Assembly: GCF_900078395.1 (NCBI RefSeq)
Contig: NZ_FKLA01000009.1
Coordinates: 2,311,711 to 2,375,710, forward strand
From: Anaerotruncus rubiinfantis
GTDB taxonomy: Bacteria; Bacillota; Clostridia; Oscillospirales; Ruminococcaceae
Direction of reading: 5' to 3'
DNA: 64,000 bases
The position numbers were made by a program, and so were the translations under genes. Every line of letters starts with the position of its first letter. Position 1 is the stretch's first letter. Under the pieces are notes generated by a model, which saw nothing but the letters and a program-made list of their open reading frames with translations, was not told the origin of the DNA and made no database searches. Positions 36,122 through 45,638 of the stretch are shown here, piece after piece.

Positions 36122-38719
36122 TCAAGTATTTTCTGCCGGCCGCGCCTGGTCCAGAAAATCCCTGATCGTCTTTTCCACCAGATCCACTTCCTCCCGGAAA
36201 GCTGAAGCTGAAATCCGCAGCGCTCCGTGCCCCAGCACAATCATCTGTTCGAGCGCGTCGGAAGTCGCCACCCGCACCCGGTATTTTCTTCCGAGCTCAT
36301 GGGTGACCTTTTCAATGTACATGTCAGCGGTTTCCGCTTCCTTTGTGTATACGACGTTGATGTTGTGTATCTTTTCGACGGTTCCTGGGTTCCCTTTGAC
36401 CTTATAAGCGTCAAACACCAAAATCAGTTCGCATTGGCGAAAGCCGCGATAGTTGCAGAGAAGGTCGATCAGCCTGCTGCGGGCCGCGTCCACATTCTCC
36501 TGTGCCAACACTTTCAGATCCTCCCATGCGAAGATGATATTGTAGCCGTCCACCAGCAGATATTCCGGACCTTCGGGCGGTGCCTTTGCCTTTCCCGGGC
36601 GGGGCGCGGACAAAGTTTGCCGCGCCGGGCGAAACGCCTGCCGTGGGTCGCGCCGGATCGGGCCATAGGTGCGCTCAAAAATTTTCATCAGCTCGCTGTC
36701 CTCGGCCAGCATCGCGCAATAATCCGCGGCGCAGCGGGCGGGCTCCGTTTCCGGTTCCTCCAGCGCGGGTCTTCCGGCTCCCCATCCACTCTGCACATGC
36801 ATATATTCCCGCACCTTGTCCCATTTCACAAGAAATCCCGCGCCATGGGCACAGAACACCGAATCGGCCGGGTTGTCCACGTCTCCATCGCAGTCGTATC
36901 CCGTGGCTGCAATCACTTCCGCCGCATTATGACAGGGCTCATATCCGCGCAGCGTGCAGGAGAGCCTGCCGCGCCCGCGGGTATAGGAGGTGACCTCCAT
37001 CTGATAGTCCCGCATCTCAGAAACCGGCGCGCTGCCCACAAGCACCGCCGTTTCTCCGCCGGTCTGGGGCGGCGAGAACTCCCCGCTCATCCGCTGCAGA
37101 TCGGACATTGCGCGGCCCACCGCATCGGACGGCACTTCAAGCCGGAAATCGTACCACGGCTCCAGCAGGATGCTTTCGGTATTGCGCAATCCCTGCCGCA
37201 CCGCGCGGTAGGTCGCCTGCCTGAAATCTCCGCCTTCTGTATGCTTTGGATGCGCGCGCCCCGCGATCAGCGTAATTTTAAGATCGGTAATGGGCGCGCC
37301 GGTCAGCACGCCTGGATGAACCTTTTCCGCAAGATGGGCCAGGATGAGCCGCTGCCAGTTGCGGTCGAGATCGTCCTCCCGGCAATCGGACGCAAATTGC
37401 AGTCCGCTGCCCCGTTCGCCCGGCTCCAGCAGCAGGTGAACCTCGGCGTAATGCCGCAGCGGCTCGAAATGCCCAATCCCCTCCACCGGCCGCGCAATGG
37501 TTTCCTGATAGAGAATGCCGCCCTGTCCAAACCCAATCTCCAGCCCGAAACGTTCGCGCACCAGGCTTCGGAGCACCTCGAGCTGCACCTCGCCCATAAT
37601 CTGTACATGGATCTCCTGCAGCGCTTCATTCCATATGACATGCAGCTGCGGGTCCTCCTCCTCAAGCTGCCGCAGCTTTCCAAGCGCGGTATGGGCGTCC
37701 GCCCCCTTCGGCAGCTGTACCTGGTAGGTCAGTACCGGCCGCAGGGCGGGGCGTTTTGCATCCGCCTGCACGCCGAGCCCCTCCCCTGGATAGGTACGGG
37801 AGAGCCCCGTGACTGCGCAGACCATCCCCGGGAAGGCTTCCTCCGTTGTCTGATATTTGCTTCCCGAATAAATCCGGATCTGATTCACCTTTTCGCTCCA
37901 GGACTCTCCTTTGGTGTCCTGACCGGTGAGCAGCGCCTTCACCTTCAGGCTCCCGCCGGTCACTTTCAGATGGGTGAGCCGGTTTCCCTGCTCATCCACC
38001 GAAATTTTAAACACCCTTGCCCCAAAACCGGCGGAATATTCCGGGCCGAGGGTATACTGATCCAAACCGGACAGAAAAGTATCCACCCCATCCAGTTTTA
38101 ATGCGGAACCAAAATAACATGGGAAAACGCTGCGCCGCGCCACCGCCGCGGCAATCTCCCGGCCGGTCAGCGTCCCGGCTTCCAAGAAGCGTTCCATCAG
38201 CCCTTCATCGCTCATGGCGACACTCTCCTGCCAAGCTTCGTCCCGGTCGGCGCCAAAGTCGATGCACCCGTCTCCCAGCCTGTGCCTGAGCGTGGCAAGC
38301 AGCGCGGCACGGTCGGCGCCGGCAAGATCCATTTTATTGAGGAACAGGAAAGTCGGTACCCGGTAGCGGTCAAGCAGCTGCCAGAGCGTTTCGGCGTGGC
38401 TCTGCACCCCATCGGTGCCGCTGACAACCAGGATGGCATAATCGAGCACCTGCAGCGTCCGTTCCATCTCCGCCGAAAAATCCACATGTCCCGGCGTATC
38501 CAGGAGGGTCAGCTCGGTTTCCCCCAAACGCAGCACCGCCTGTTTTGAAAAGATCGTGATCCCGCGCTCCCGTTCCAGCTCGTGCGTATCGAGAAACGCG
38601 TTCCCATGATCCACCCGGCCTAACCTGCGGATCTCTCCCGCGCGGTAAAGCAGCCCCTCCGAAAGCGTCGTTTTGCCCGAATCCACGTGGGCCAATATCC
38701 CGATTACCAGTCGTTTCAT
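36122..38719 (-). CDS. TetM/EF-G-like ribosomal GTPase fused to a YacP-like NYN domain
   Basis: An 865-aa protein. The N-terminal GTPase has G1 AHVDSGKTT (10-18), G3 DTPGHVDF and G4 NKMD, followed by EF-G domains II-V as in ribosomal protection proteins. From about residue 719 a separate NYN domain of the YacP/Rae1 type follows (LLVDGYNIIFAWEDLK, ILVFDAYKVKGN, VRVATSDALEQ, with Asp residues that would hold metal). Rae1 of Bacillus cleaves mRNA in the ribosomal A site, so the fusion suggests a ribosome-targeted nuclease or rescue factor rather than simple tetracycline resistance. A perfect 18-bp palindrome (36104-36121) lies just after the stop and may be its terminator. Confidence 0.85.
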   Translation of the reverse strand: MKRLVIGILAHVDSGKTTLSEGLLYRAGEIRRLGRVDHGNAFLDTHELERERGITIFSKQAVLRLGETELTLLDTPGHVDFSAEMERTLQVLDYAILVVSGTDGVQSHAETLWQLLDRYRVPTFLFLNKMDLAGADRAALLATLRHRLGDGCIDFGADRDEAWQESVAMSDEGLMERFLEAGTLTGREIAAAVARRSVFPCYFGSALKLDGVDTFLSGLDQYTLGPEYSAGFGARVFKISVDEQGNRLTHLKVTGGSLKVKALLTGQDTKGESWSEKVNQIRIYSGSKYQTTEEAFPGMVCAVTGLSRTYPGEGLGVQADAKRPALRPVLTYQVQLPKGADAHTALGKLRQLEEEDPQLHVIWNEALQEIHVQIMGEVQLEVLRSLVRERFGLEIGFGQGGILYQETIARPVEGIGHFEPLRHYAEVHLLLEPGERGSGLQFASDCREDDLDRNWQRLILAHLAEKVHPGVLTGAPITDLKITLIAGRAHPKHTEGGDFRQATYRAVRQGLRNTESILLEPWYDFRLEVPSDAVGRAMSDLQRMSGEFSPPQTGGETAVLVGSAPVSEMRDYQMEVTSYTRGRGRLSCTLRGYEPCHNAAEVIAATGYDCDGDVDNPADSVFCAHGAGFLVKWDKVREYMHVQSGWGAGRPALEEPETEPARCAADYCAMLAEDSELMKIFERTYGPIRRDPRQAFRPARQTLSAPRPGKAKAPPEGPEYLLVDGYNIIFAWEDLKVLAQENVDAARSRLIDLLCNYRGFRQCELILVFDAYKVKGNPGTVEKIHNINVVYTKEAETADMYIEKVTHELGRKYRVRVATSDALEQMIVLGHGALRISASAFREEVDLVEKTIRDFLDQARPAENT

Positions 38720-39060
38720 CCCATCCGTCCCAATCGTCGTTATTCAAAAGCTGTTTGCTTTGCATTCATTATAGCGTCGCCGCAGGCCCCCATGCCGCAA
38801 AGCGGCACAAAACCATCTTTGCCGGTTTGGGCTGTTGCGGGCAGCAATTGGTAAAAAGCCAATTGCCCGCGCTTATTATAGCATGTGCAAAAAAGCGATA
38901 CAATCCCGCTTCGGGATGGAGTGGATCCAACGCCGCGCCCAGCTGGGATCAAGCGTCTGCAAACAGCTTTGCGCACATATAGCCACCGCTTCCGGCGTGC
39001 CGCAGCAGGACGCAAGCATCTTTTTTCCGGAAACTTCCGATTCTTTTGCCGGGACGTGTC
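38720..39060. other. Gap with one strong hairpin, no gene seen
   Basis: Frames here are unconvincing. A hairpin at 38837-38870 pairs GCGGGC with GCCCGC and AATTGG with CCAATT (bulge AGC, loop TAAAAAG). It could be a small RNA or part of a regulatory leader, but no clear promoter leads into it. Confidence 0.4.
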
Positions 39061-39089
39061 TTTACTTCTCCCCTGCAAAAGGATATACT
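39061..39089 (+). promoter_or_regulatory. Likely promoter of the Nif11-like peptide gene
   Basis: TTTACT (39061-39066) and TATACT (39084-39089) are 17 bases apart, about 42 bases before the gene start. Confidence 0.5.
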
Positions 39090-39130
39090 GTTGGGTAGAA
39101 AAACCTTTACCGGAAAGGATGCATGAAACT

Positions 39131-39406
39131 ATGAACGTCATCCAGCTGCTGGAACAACTCGCGGAAGCCGCCCGGACTGATCCGTCTCTGAAGCAGCGGC
39201 TGCTCGCGTCTGAAGCCGCCCGCGACCCGATGGACACCTTTTGTAAAACAGCGCAGACTGCGGGGTTTCCCATCTATCTCGGCGAGCTGTTTGCCGCCGG
39301 CGAAGAATTTTCTGACCTGCAATGCAAAAGCACCAACGGCGGAAATCCGCGTCCATATCAGTATTTTAACGACGCCTACGGCGCATTTATCGAATCCCTG
39401 AAATAA
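39131..39406 (+). CDS. Nif11-like leader peptide family protein, orphan
   Basis: A 91-aa protein: MNVIQLLEQLAEAARTDPSL, then AARDPMDTFCKTAQTAGF and LGELFAAGEEFSD, a pattern like the Nif11 leader (DPxL...L..A....F...A...GF....EL). A tail rich in N, G, P and aromatic residues follows (QCKSTNGGNPRPYQYFND). Nif11 peptides often serve as precursor leaders for modified peptides, but no modifying enzyme or peptidase gene is close by. AAAGGA stands 12 bases before the ATG chosen. It has its own promoter and terminator, so it is probably a single-gene unit. The family assignment is tentative. Confidence 0.55.
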   Translation: MNVIQLLEQLAEAARTDPSLKQRLLASEAARDPMDTFCKTAQTAGFPIYLGELFAAGEEFSDLQCKSTNGGNPRPYQYFNDAYGAFIESLK

Positions 39407-39478
39407 CCGGCGCATGCTTGGCAAAGTCTAATCATTTTTCAAACGCTCAGCCCCGCCAAATATGCCGGAAAAAATTGG

Positions 39479-39512
39479 GACCGCATGAAACACACTGTTC
39501 ATGCGGTCTTTT
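39479..39512 (+). terminator. Terminator of the Nif11-like gene
   Basis: GACCGCATGAA pairs with TTCATGCGGTC over eight bases and is followed by TTTT. Confidence 0.85.
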
Positions 39513-39580
39513 CGATGTAATCCAATTCTCATCGAAAGCGGAATCAGCGTTTCCTCCGCTTCTGGATTTTGAAAACTTTT

Positions 39581-40342
39581 CTATATTTTTTTGCCGATAT
39601 AAAAGGCATATCCATAAAACTGCTTATATTTTGAATAGAGCGTTTCTTCGTAATGATTGCTTTCAATAAAGGCTTCCACTGTTTTATTTCCGGCATATTT
39701 TTTCAGCAGCTCTTGTTCCGCTGCCTGCCGCGGAACAAAATAGCGATCGGTCCAACATCTTTCGGGCAGTATAAAGGCCGCCACCGAAATATATCCCGCT
39801 TTCTGCATGATTGAAACATTATTCCCAATGGTATCCAGGTTGCTGCCAGCCTCCGCCCAAAATGCTTCGACCTCCGCGGGATGTTCGTCCGTAAACCAGG
39901 AAGGGCATGTCACAGCAACATGACCGCCTTTTTTAAGAAACCTATTCCAATAAGTCAGCCCTTTTTCAAAGCCGATATTGTCTATCGCTCCTTCCGACCA
40001 GATGAGATCAAACTCCTCCTGCTGAAACGAAAGGTTTTCCATTGAGCCGACGACGCCGGTTACCCGCTCCTGCAAATTTTGTTTTTTTGCATTTTCATTT
40101 AATACGCTAATAAAATCGGAAAACTGATCCACGCCGACGATATTTCCCGCAATATTTTGCGCGAGCACCATCGTTTGCCCGCCGGTTCCACAGCCTAAAT
40201 CCGCTGTCCGCGATATGCGATCGATGTTGTCCAGAAAGCTCAGCGCTTTGACCGTCACTTCCGCACTGCCGGGTCCCTGGCGGTCCAATCCCACATGGGC
40301 TTCAATAACGAGATCCATCATTGATAGTTGTTCGTTGTCCAT
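39581..40342 (-). CDS. SAM-dependent class I methyltransferase
   Basis: A 253-aa enzyme with motif I TADLGCGTGGQT (near residue 47), motif II IVGVDQFSDF and FDLIWSEGAIDNIGFEKGL. AAAAGGAG precedes the start. Base composition is more AT-rich than the chromosomal genes nearby, so it may be an acquired gene. It is the last chromosomal gene before the prophage. Substrate unknown; the C-terminal region is rich in aromatic residues. Confidence 0.85.
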   Translation of the reverse strand: MDNEQLSMMDLVIEAHVGLDRQGPGSAEVTVKALSFLDNIDRISRTADLGCGTGGQTMVLAQNIAGNIVGVDQFSDFISVLNENAKKQNLQERVTGVVGSMENLSFQQEEFDLIWSEGAIDNIGFEKGLTYWNRFLKKGGHVAVTCPSWFTDEHPAEVEAFWAEAGSNLDTIGNNVSIMQKAGYISVAAFILPERCWTDRYFVPRQAAEQELLKKYAGNKTVEAFIESNHYEETLYSKYKQFYGYAFYIGKKI

Positions 40343-40574
40343 TTTTAACTCCTTTTTATTGCATGAGATAAATCCCCATCGTTCAAGAAACAGCTTACAT
40401 AAAAGAAAGTTGACAGATTATCATTGCAGAAATCTGTCAACTTATTTTGGTGGAGCCGACATTCACCATCCATATCCGAGTATATACACAATAAAACTAT
40501 ACTTTCCACTCATTGAATCCAATTTAAGAAATCAAAAGTGGACAAAGCCGCCCCTCAAATGAAGGGCGGCATTT
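40343..40574. other. Junction between chromosome and prophage
   Basis: There is no gene here. A 13-bp inverted repeat at 40407-40443 (AAGTTGACAGATT/AATCTGTCAACTT, 11-base loop) stands upstream of the methyltransferase, and a hairpin at 40547-40570 ends the last phage gene. The left attachment site is expected in this interval, but its partner lies outside the window and cannot be named. Confidence 0.5.
40547..40570 (-). terminator. Terminator of the last phage gene
   Basis: GCCGCCC pairs with GGGCGGC over ten bases, five bases after the stop codon in the minus direction. Confidence 0.65.
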
Positions 40575-43500
40575 TTAATCCCACTTGTACCCATATCGGA
40601 CAGTTAAGAATTCCTTCGCGGCCTTATCGGTCATTCCGGCGTTTACCAATGTTCTGCGCCGGTTCTCCTTCAAGCTGCCGTTCACAGTTTTCCCATTCTT
40701 TTTGGTGCTCTCCACTCCTTCCATAAGAGATTCATACCGTTGGAACTGATCCAGCGACATTTGATTTTTGAGATTTTTGTAAGCCTCCTGCTGTGAATCG
40801 CTCAAAAGAGATACTTCAAACGCCTCCATATTGGAGAAGTCCCGCAATTTGCTGCTGTTGGTTATGCTGCTGAAAAGCAGCTCTTTTTGTTTCTCATCGT
40901 ATCGCTGATCCTCTGCAAGCATCGCGCCGTACTGTTCGGTTTTGGTGCTGTCGCCCGTTGATTTCAGGGAATTATAAACCTTTCTCTGTGCAATGAAGTC
41001 CGCCACTTCAATATCGCGCTTTGCCGCTTCATATGCTTCCAGCATCCAATCGTCTGGCTTATGCCCCACTATGTCTGCCTTTGCAAAGGCGTTTGCATAA
41101 TCGTAAGCATCTTTCAACATCTGCGCTTTCATTTCGTCAGGTGCGGCGCGATACGCCTCCAAATCGAACAGATCACCTACAATTTCATAGGATTCCTGGC
41201 CTATTCTTTTTTGATATTCGCTGTATTCGCGGTTGGTCAGATCCTTCGTTTTGCCATCGTAGGTGATGGAATATTCCGCTTTGCGCGGCAGTATACTTTC
41301 ATCCCCCAGCGCGTCATACAACCGCATGACCTCTTTGTCGAGTGGCGTCTTTCCGACGTTCCCGGTGTTCCAGGGAGCTGCGAACTGCTGCACCGCCCGG
41401 TAAAGCCCGCCACCTTCGCGTGTGATGGGATTTCCCCAGGTGTCATAGGAGGCGGGGAGGTCTTTGCTCAGCCCCGGAATTTTCGCCCGCATTGCATCGA
41501 GCTGTGTTTTCAGCGGATCGCCTTTGCTAAAAGTCGATCTCACCGTTGGGTCTATTGCGCGTGCCGCTGCGCCGAAAGCGGATGGAACAAGCCTCTGCGG
41601 CCACTCCACCACCTCCATGACAACATTCTCTGTCGGGCTTCCATAGCCGCCCAGAGCATCCTTCACGTTCTGGAATACCGATTGATTCAGGATCGCGTCA
41701 CCGGAAGCATAGACCGACTTCAAGACAAGCTCCGGCCAATCTTCCGCCAGATCAAAGTCGCCGCCCTCCTTTTGCTTTTGCACTCCATCGTAAAGAACTG
41801 CGCCAATGAGTAGCGGCGTCGCGGCGGGCTGCGCCCAATCGTAAGAAATGTACCGGTTGCCAACCTTCAATGAATACGCCTGCATACCCTGTTGTTTCTG
41901 GAAAGCCGCCTTGCGCTTATTATCGGAAAGCGTCCCTGTGATAAGGCCGCTTTTTGCGAGATTGTACCCCACTGCAATTGCGGCTGTCCCCGTCACCGCC
42001 TTGGACAGTTCGTCAATGAATACAGAAGCGTCCTTTCCGCTTTTCACATATTTGCGGTGCAGGGTCAAAAGCCCCGCCGGGCTGAAATCCAAAGCCCTGG
42101 CCGTAATGTTGGCCGGGGTCTTTGTGAACGGCATGAATACCTCTCCGGCCCCGCCAGCCTTATTCAGCGCCCGCTTGACTTCCTGTACCATGCCGGTGAT
42201 CGCGTTGTCATCCTTGAAGGTCGCTTTCAGCGCTTCGCTGGTCGCTATGGAAATCGCGTCGTCCGGTATGTCTGCGATATTCCTGATTTTCCGTGCTTCG
42301 ATGAAGCTGCCGAGACGGTCCACAAAGTTTTTCTCCATGAAGGGCTTGTCGCCCTTGTCCAGCAGATCATAGGTAAAGCGCCGGATATTCTCCATGATCG
42401 ACCGTCCAAGCTGCTTATCTTCCGGCAGGAAATGATTGACCGCCGCTGTTGGGCTGTATTTTCTCATCTTAAAAACGTCTTTGTCTTTTCGGCTGTTCAG
42501 AAGGGTATTTTCCCACTTTCCAACGGTCGCATCGTCAAGCTGTCCCTTTATGGATTCATAGACTTCTTTCGCGAGTTTTTTGCTGTCCTCGCCTACGAAA
42601 AACGACTGTGTCGGCTTGTAGTCCGGGTTCACAAGATGGTATGCGCCCTGTCCCAACGCCGACACCTTCGCCGCCGTTTTCTGCATGGGGAGCATTGCGA
42701 CATTCGCAAGGTAGTTTCTGGCCAATGTACGCGGGTTCAGTAGCATCATTACATGGCTGAATTCCGTGAGCTTTTCCATAGCCGTTACGGGATACTCTTT
42801 CGAGATCCGCGCGCCGATTTCCTCAAACGCCGCCCTGATCGCCGCTTCGTCTCCCGGCTCGATCTCCGCAAGCCTGCGCATTTCCCCGTCGGACAGCTCA
42901 AAGTCTTTCCATCTGCGGTATTTCTTTGAGCCTTCCGCGTTCATGGTGTCGATCTGCCGCTGTATGTATCGCAGAGCTGTGTCGGGATCGTTTTTCAGCA
43001 GTCCGATTGCCGCCGCCTGTGAGAACTGGCCGCTCTCGGTCAGCCGGGCGGACATCTGCCGAAGCACGTCCACCGCCGCGTCCTTCTGCCCATCTTCCGC
43101 GTATTGCTTTGCAAGCATATTGCCAAGCGGGACCGCCGCCGGATCTTTGCGGGCAAGCAAAGCGTCAAACTGTGCCTTTGCCTGCTGCAGATCGCCCTGC
43201 ATCGCCTGTTGTGCGCGGTTCAGGGTTTCCTTGTTGGAAAGCTGCTTATAGAATTCCGGGTTGGTTACGAATTCATTCTTGAGTTCGTCCGGCAGGTCTG
43301 TTTTGGTGCGGATGGTTTCGGCGTATCCACGTTCCTTAAAGCCTTTGGGGATTTCCGGTTCGTTTACAGGGGCCGCTGCAGCGCCTCCCTTCTGCTTCGG
43401 CACCTTCGCGCTGACCGATTCCCCGCCCAATCCTTCCGCCTCATTCAGCGTGTTTTTTAGGCGGAAAACGGAATCGTCAACCTTCGGTTTCTCCCAATTG

Positions 43501-45629
43501 CGGGATTGCAGCATGGGATCATTCGGGGGAAGCGTGGGCTTTTTGACTTCTGGAAGTGGGGTAAATCTGGTGTTTCCTCCAGCCGCGCCAGAGCGCCCGG
43601 TGCGGCGCTTCATTTCATCAAGCGCATTTTGAATGGCGCTCAATGCTCCGTCATAATCGTATAGGATATCCCCAAACTTCTCTCTTGTAAAATCCGGGTC
43701 AATAGCGTTTAATCCCGCAATCTGTGCGGCGATTTCATTGATTAACTCTCTCTGGTCGCTAATAGAATCAATGTTTGGATGCGTTTTGGAGTATTTATCG
43801 ATAATCAATTGCAGGACAGGGTTTATTTTCCCGTCTTTTATTACCCTAATTCCTCCATCTGTTATTGCTGTTTCTACAGCTTCGTGGATATCCGGATAAA
43901 GGAATTTTGAAGCATGTAACGCCTCATGGTTCCCCATGTTTTTCGGGGTAAATCCGTGATCGTTCTGTATCAACACCCTTCCGGTTCCTATTGTAGAGCC
44001 TTCGCCCGTTTGGACAAAGCGTTCTCCATTACGAGCAATTACTGGTTCTCCACTAATAGTAGCAGGAACCCCATATTCGCTTAAAATCTGCTGAGTTTCC
44101 TTTGCAATAGGGCTGATTTGAGCTTCGGGAACTTTTTTGATTCGATACTCTGTTTTTCCCGCGCGGATTATTTCTGTTTCGGCGGTATCAAGTTCCCATT
44201 TTCGTCGCAGAATTTCAGAATCGATTCCATCAGCTTGTCCGCCCGCTCTCGTTCTTCCGGTGTCAACTGCGGAGGATTGAGAAAGTCCTCCTTCTCCAAA
44301 ATTACCGACAGATCCTTCGCTACGCGATCCTCTTTGTCCACTTAGATCACCTCCGCCTTGATTATACCCCGGCTTTGTCTCGGGCGCAACGCCAAATGGG
44401 TCTTTCAATTCATCCATTTTCCGGTTATACCAGTTTTCGCCGCCCGGTGCGTTCGACACTGCCGCCGCTTTGCCCATGCGCCAGAGCTTTCCAATGGTTT
44501 CAAGCCCGATATCCGTCCCCAGTCCCATTGCGGTATTGATCCCGAGATTCTTTGCAAAGTCCTGCGGGTTGTCCGTCTCCTGCGCCGCATAGATCACATC
44601 CAGCGGCAGGTCGGAAATTCTCCCCGCCGCAAGCCGGGAGATGACTTCTGCTGAAACCTTCCCGCCGAGCGCGGAGGATACCTTCCCGCCGAACCGTCCA
44701 AGCGCTTCTTGCAGCACCGGCATTCCCTCAACCATCTTTGCCGCCGTCCCGTACTTGATCGCTTCCCCCGCGAATTGTCCCGCGCCATAGGCCAGCGGGT
44801 GCAGCTCTGTGGTCTGGGCAAACGGCTCATTATACCGCGCTCGCTGTTCAGGCGTGAATGGGATCATAACAGCCGGAAGGTCGGCCATAGACTTTACAAA
44901 TCCGTTTGTCGCCGCAAACGGTACGCTCTGGCGCTGTAACGCCATCAGGTTTTCTTCGGCTTGTGAAATACTCTGCCGGGTAACAGGCTGTTCGCGTAAG
45001 CCCATATCCGCTTCAAGCTGTGCGTTCAGGTCGTTCATGAATTCTTCCGTGGCCACGCCAAACTCCCGCTGCGGAATCTGCGCAGACAGGTCTTTCGACA
45101 ACTGCTTTTTAAAGTCTTTGGGCAATTGCGGAAGAATTTGTCTCTGCGCTCTTTGATTCGTCAGCATCGGGGTAATGAGGTTTAGCTGGTTCTGTCGCTG
45201 CTTTTCATAGTTCTGGCGGATCTGCCGGGCTTCATCAGGCGACGCAAAGATCATGGCATTTTCGTATTCTTTGCGGCTGTCCTGTGCCCGTTTCGCTGTG
45301 CCAGTCATTAACGTGGGCGTTGGTACAGTCTTGCCAAGGGTTCCAAACATCCCACGAGACTTTGCAAGATTTTGTGCCGGTTTCAGATCCTTCGACTGTG
45401 CATAGTCCAGCTTCTTAAAGCCGGCCATCTTCAGCTGATTCAGCACTGGCTTTTTGATACTCGAAGCGCTCCCACCAGTTAAGGTGGGAGCTTTGAACAT
45501 GCTTGCCGGTCGCTTCAAGGTTTCGTTGGAATACGGGAGAACCGTTGTCTTTTTGGTGTTTACGTTGTAAACCTTTACCTTATCCCTGTCATCCTCATAT
45601 CTTCCCGTGGAAAGGTTGTAAATTTTCAT
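40575..45629 (-). CDS. Very large phage virion/ejection protein (1684 aa) with HExxH motif
   Basis: The largest gene of the window. The first ~250 residues are charged and helical. Around residue 567 is NHEALHASKF, an HExxH zinc-protease signature, in a part that shows an alternating strand pattern (GEPVIARNGERFVQTG). A Gln/Ala-rich helical middle (about 800-960) and a region with membrane-like helices (about 1190-1330) follow. Large multi-domain proteins encoded at the end of podovirus late operons are usually ejected with the DNA, like T7 gp16 or P22 gp16/gp20. The protease motif could aid wall passage or maturation. No close homologue can be named. Confidence 0.75.
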   Translation of the reverse strand: MKIYNLSTGRYEDDRDKVKVYNVNTKKTTVLPYSNETLKRPASMFKAPTLTGGSASSIKKPVLNQLKMAGFKKLDYAQSKDLKPAQNLAKSRGMFGTLGKTVPTPTLMTGTAKRAQDSRKEYENAMIFASPDEARQIRQNYEKQRQNQLNLITPMLTNQRAQRQILPQLPKDFKKQLSKDLSAQIPQREFGVATEEFMNDLNAQLEADMGLREQPVTRQSISQAEENLMALQRQSVPFAATNGFVKSMADLPAVMIPFTPEQRARYNEPFAQTTELHPLAYGAGQFAGEAIKYGTAAKMVEGMPVLQEALGRFGGKVSSALGGKVSAEVISRLAAGRISDLPLDVIYAAQETDNPQDFAKNLGINTAMGLGTDIGLETIGKLWRMGKAAAVSNAPGGENWYNRKMDELKDPFGVAPETKPGYNQGGGDLSGQRGSRSEGSVGNFGEGGLSQSSAVDTGRTRAGGQADGIDSEILRRKWELDTAETEIIRAGKTEYRIKKVPEAQISPIAKETQQILSEYGVPATISGEPVIARNGERFVQTGEGSTIGTGRVLIQNDHGFTPKNMGNHEALHASKFLYPDIHEAVETAITDGGIRVIKDGKINPVLQLIIDKYSKTHPNIDSISDQRELINEIAAQIAGLNAIDPDFTREKFGDILYDYDGALSAIQNALDEMKRRTGRSGAAGGNTRFTPLPEVKKPTLPPNDPMLQSRNWEKPKVDDSVFRLKNTLNEAEGLGGESVSAKVPKQKGGAAAAPVNEPEIPKGFKERGYAETIRTKTDLPDELKNEFVTNPEFYKQLSNKETLNRAQQAMQGDLQQAKAQFDALLARKDPAAVPLGNMLAKQYAEDGQKDAAVDVLRQMSARLTESGQFSQAAAIGLLKNDPDTALRYIQRQIDTMNAEGSKKYRRWKDFELSDGEMRRLAEIEPGDEAAIRAAFEEIGARISKEYPVTAMEKLTEFSHVMMLLNPRTLARNYLANVAMLPMQKTAAKVSALGQGAYHLVNPDYKPTQSFFVGEDSKKLAKEVYESIKGQLDDATVGKWENTLLNSRKDKDVFKMRKYSPTAAVNHFLPEDKQLGRSIMENIRRFTYDLLDKGDKPFMEKNFVDRLGSFIEARKIRNIADIPDDAISIATSEALKATFKDDNAITGMVQEVKRALNKAGGAGEVFMPFTKTPANITARALDFSPAGLLTLHRKYVKSGKDASVFIDELSKAVTGTAAIAVGYNLAKSGLITGTLSDNKRKAAFQKQQGMQAYSLKVGNRYISYDWAQPAATPLLIGAVLYDGVQKQKEGGDFDLAEDWPELVLKSVYASGDAILNQSVFQNVKDALGGYGSPTENVVMEVVEWPQRLVPSAFGAAARAIDPTVRSTFSKGDPLKTQLDAMRAKIPGLSKDLPASYDTWGNPITREGGGLYRAVQQFAAPWNTGNVGKTPLDKEVMRLYDALGDESILPRKAEYSITYDGKTKDLTNREYSEYQKRIGQESYEIVGDLFDLEAYRAAPDEMKAQMLKDAYDYANAFAKADIVGHKPDDWMLEAYEAAKRDIEVADFIAQRKVYNSLKSTGDSTKTEQYGAMLAEDQRYDEKQKELLFSSITNSSKLRDFSNMEAFEVSLLSDSQQEAYKNLKNQMSLDQFQRYESLMEGVESTKKNGKTVNGSLKENRRRTLVNAGMTDKAAKEFLTVRYGYKWD

Positions 45630-45638
45630 TCCGTCACC

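Noticed and set aside
36227..38101. 624-aa plus-strand frame opposite the GTPase-NYN gene
   Set aside because: Shadow of the real gene; its His/Arg/Gln-rich composition is typical of an antisense frame.
36122..38719. Simple call as a tetracycline resistance gene
   Set aside because: The protein is diverged and carries an extra nuclease domain; calling resistance from the GTPase part alone is not safe.
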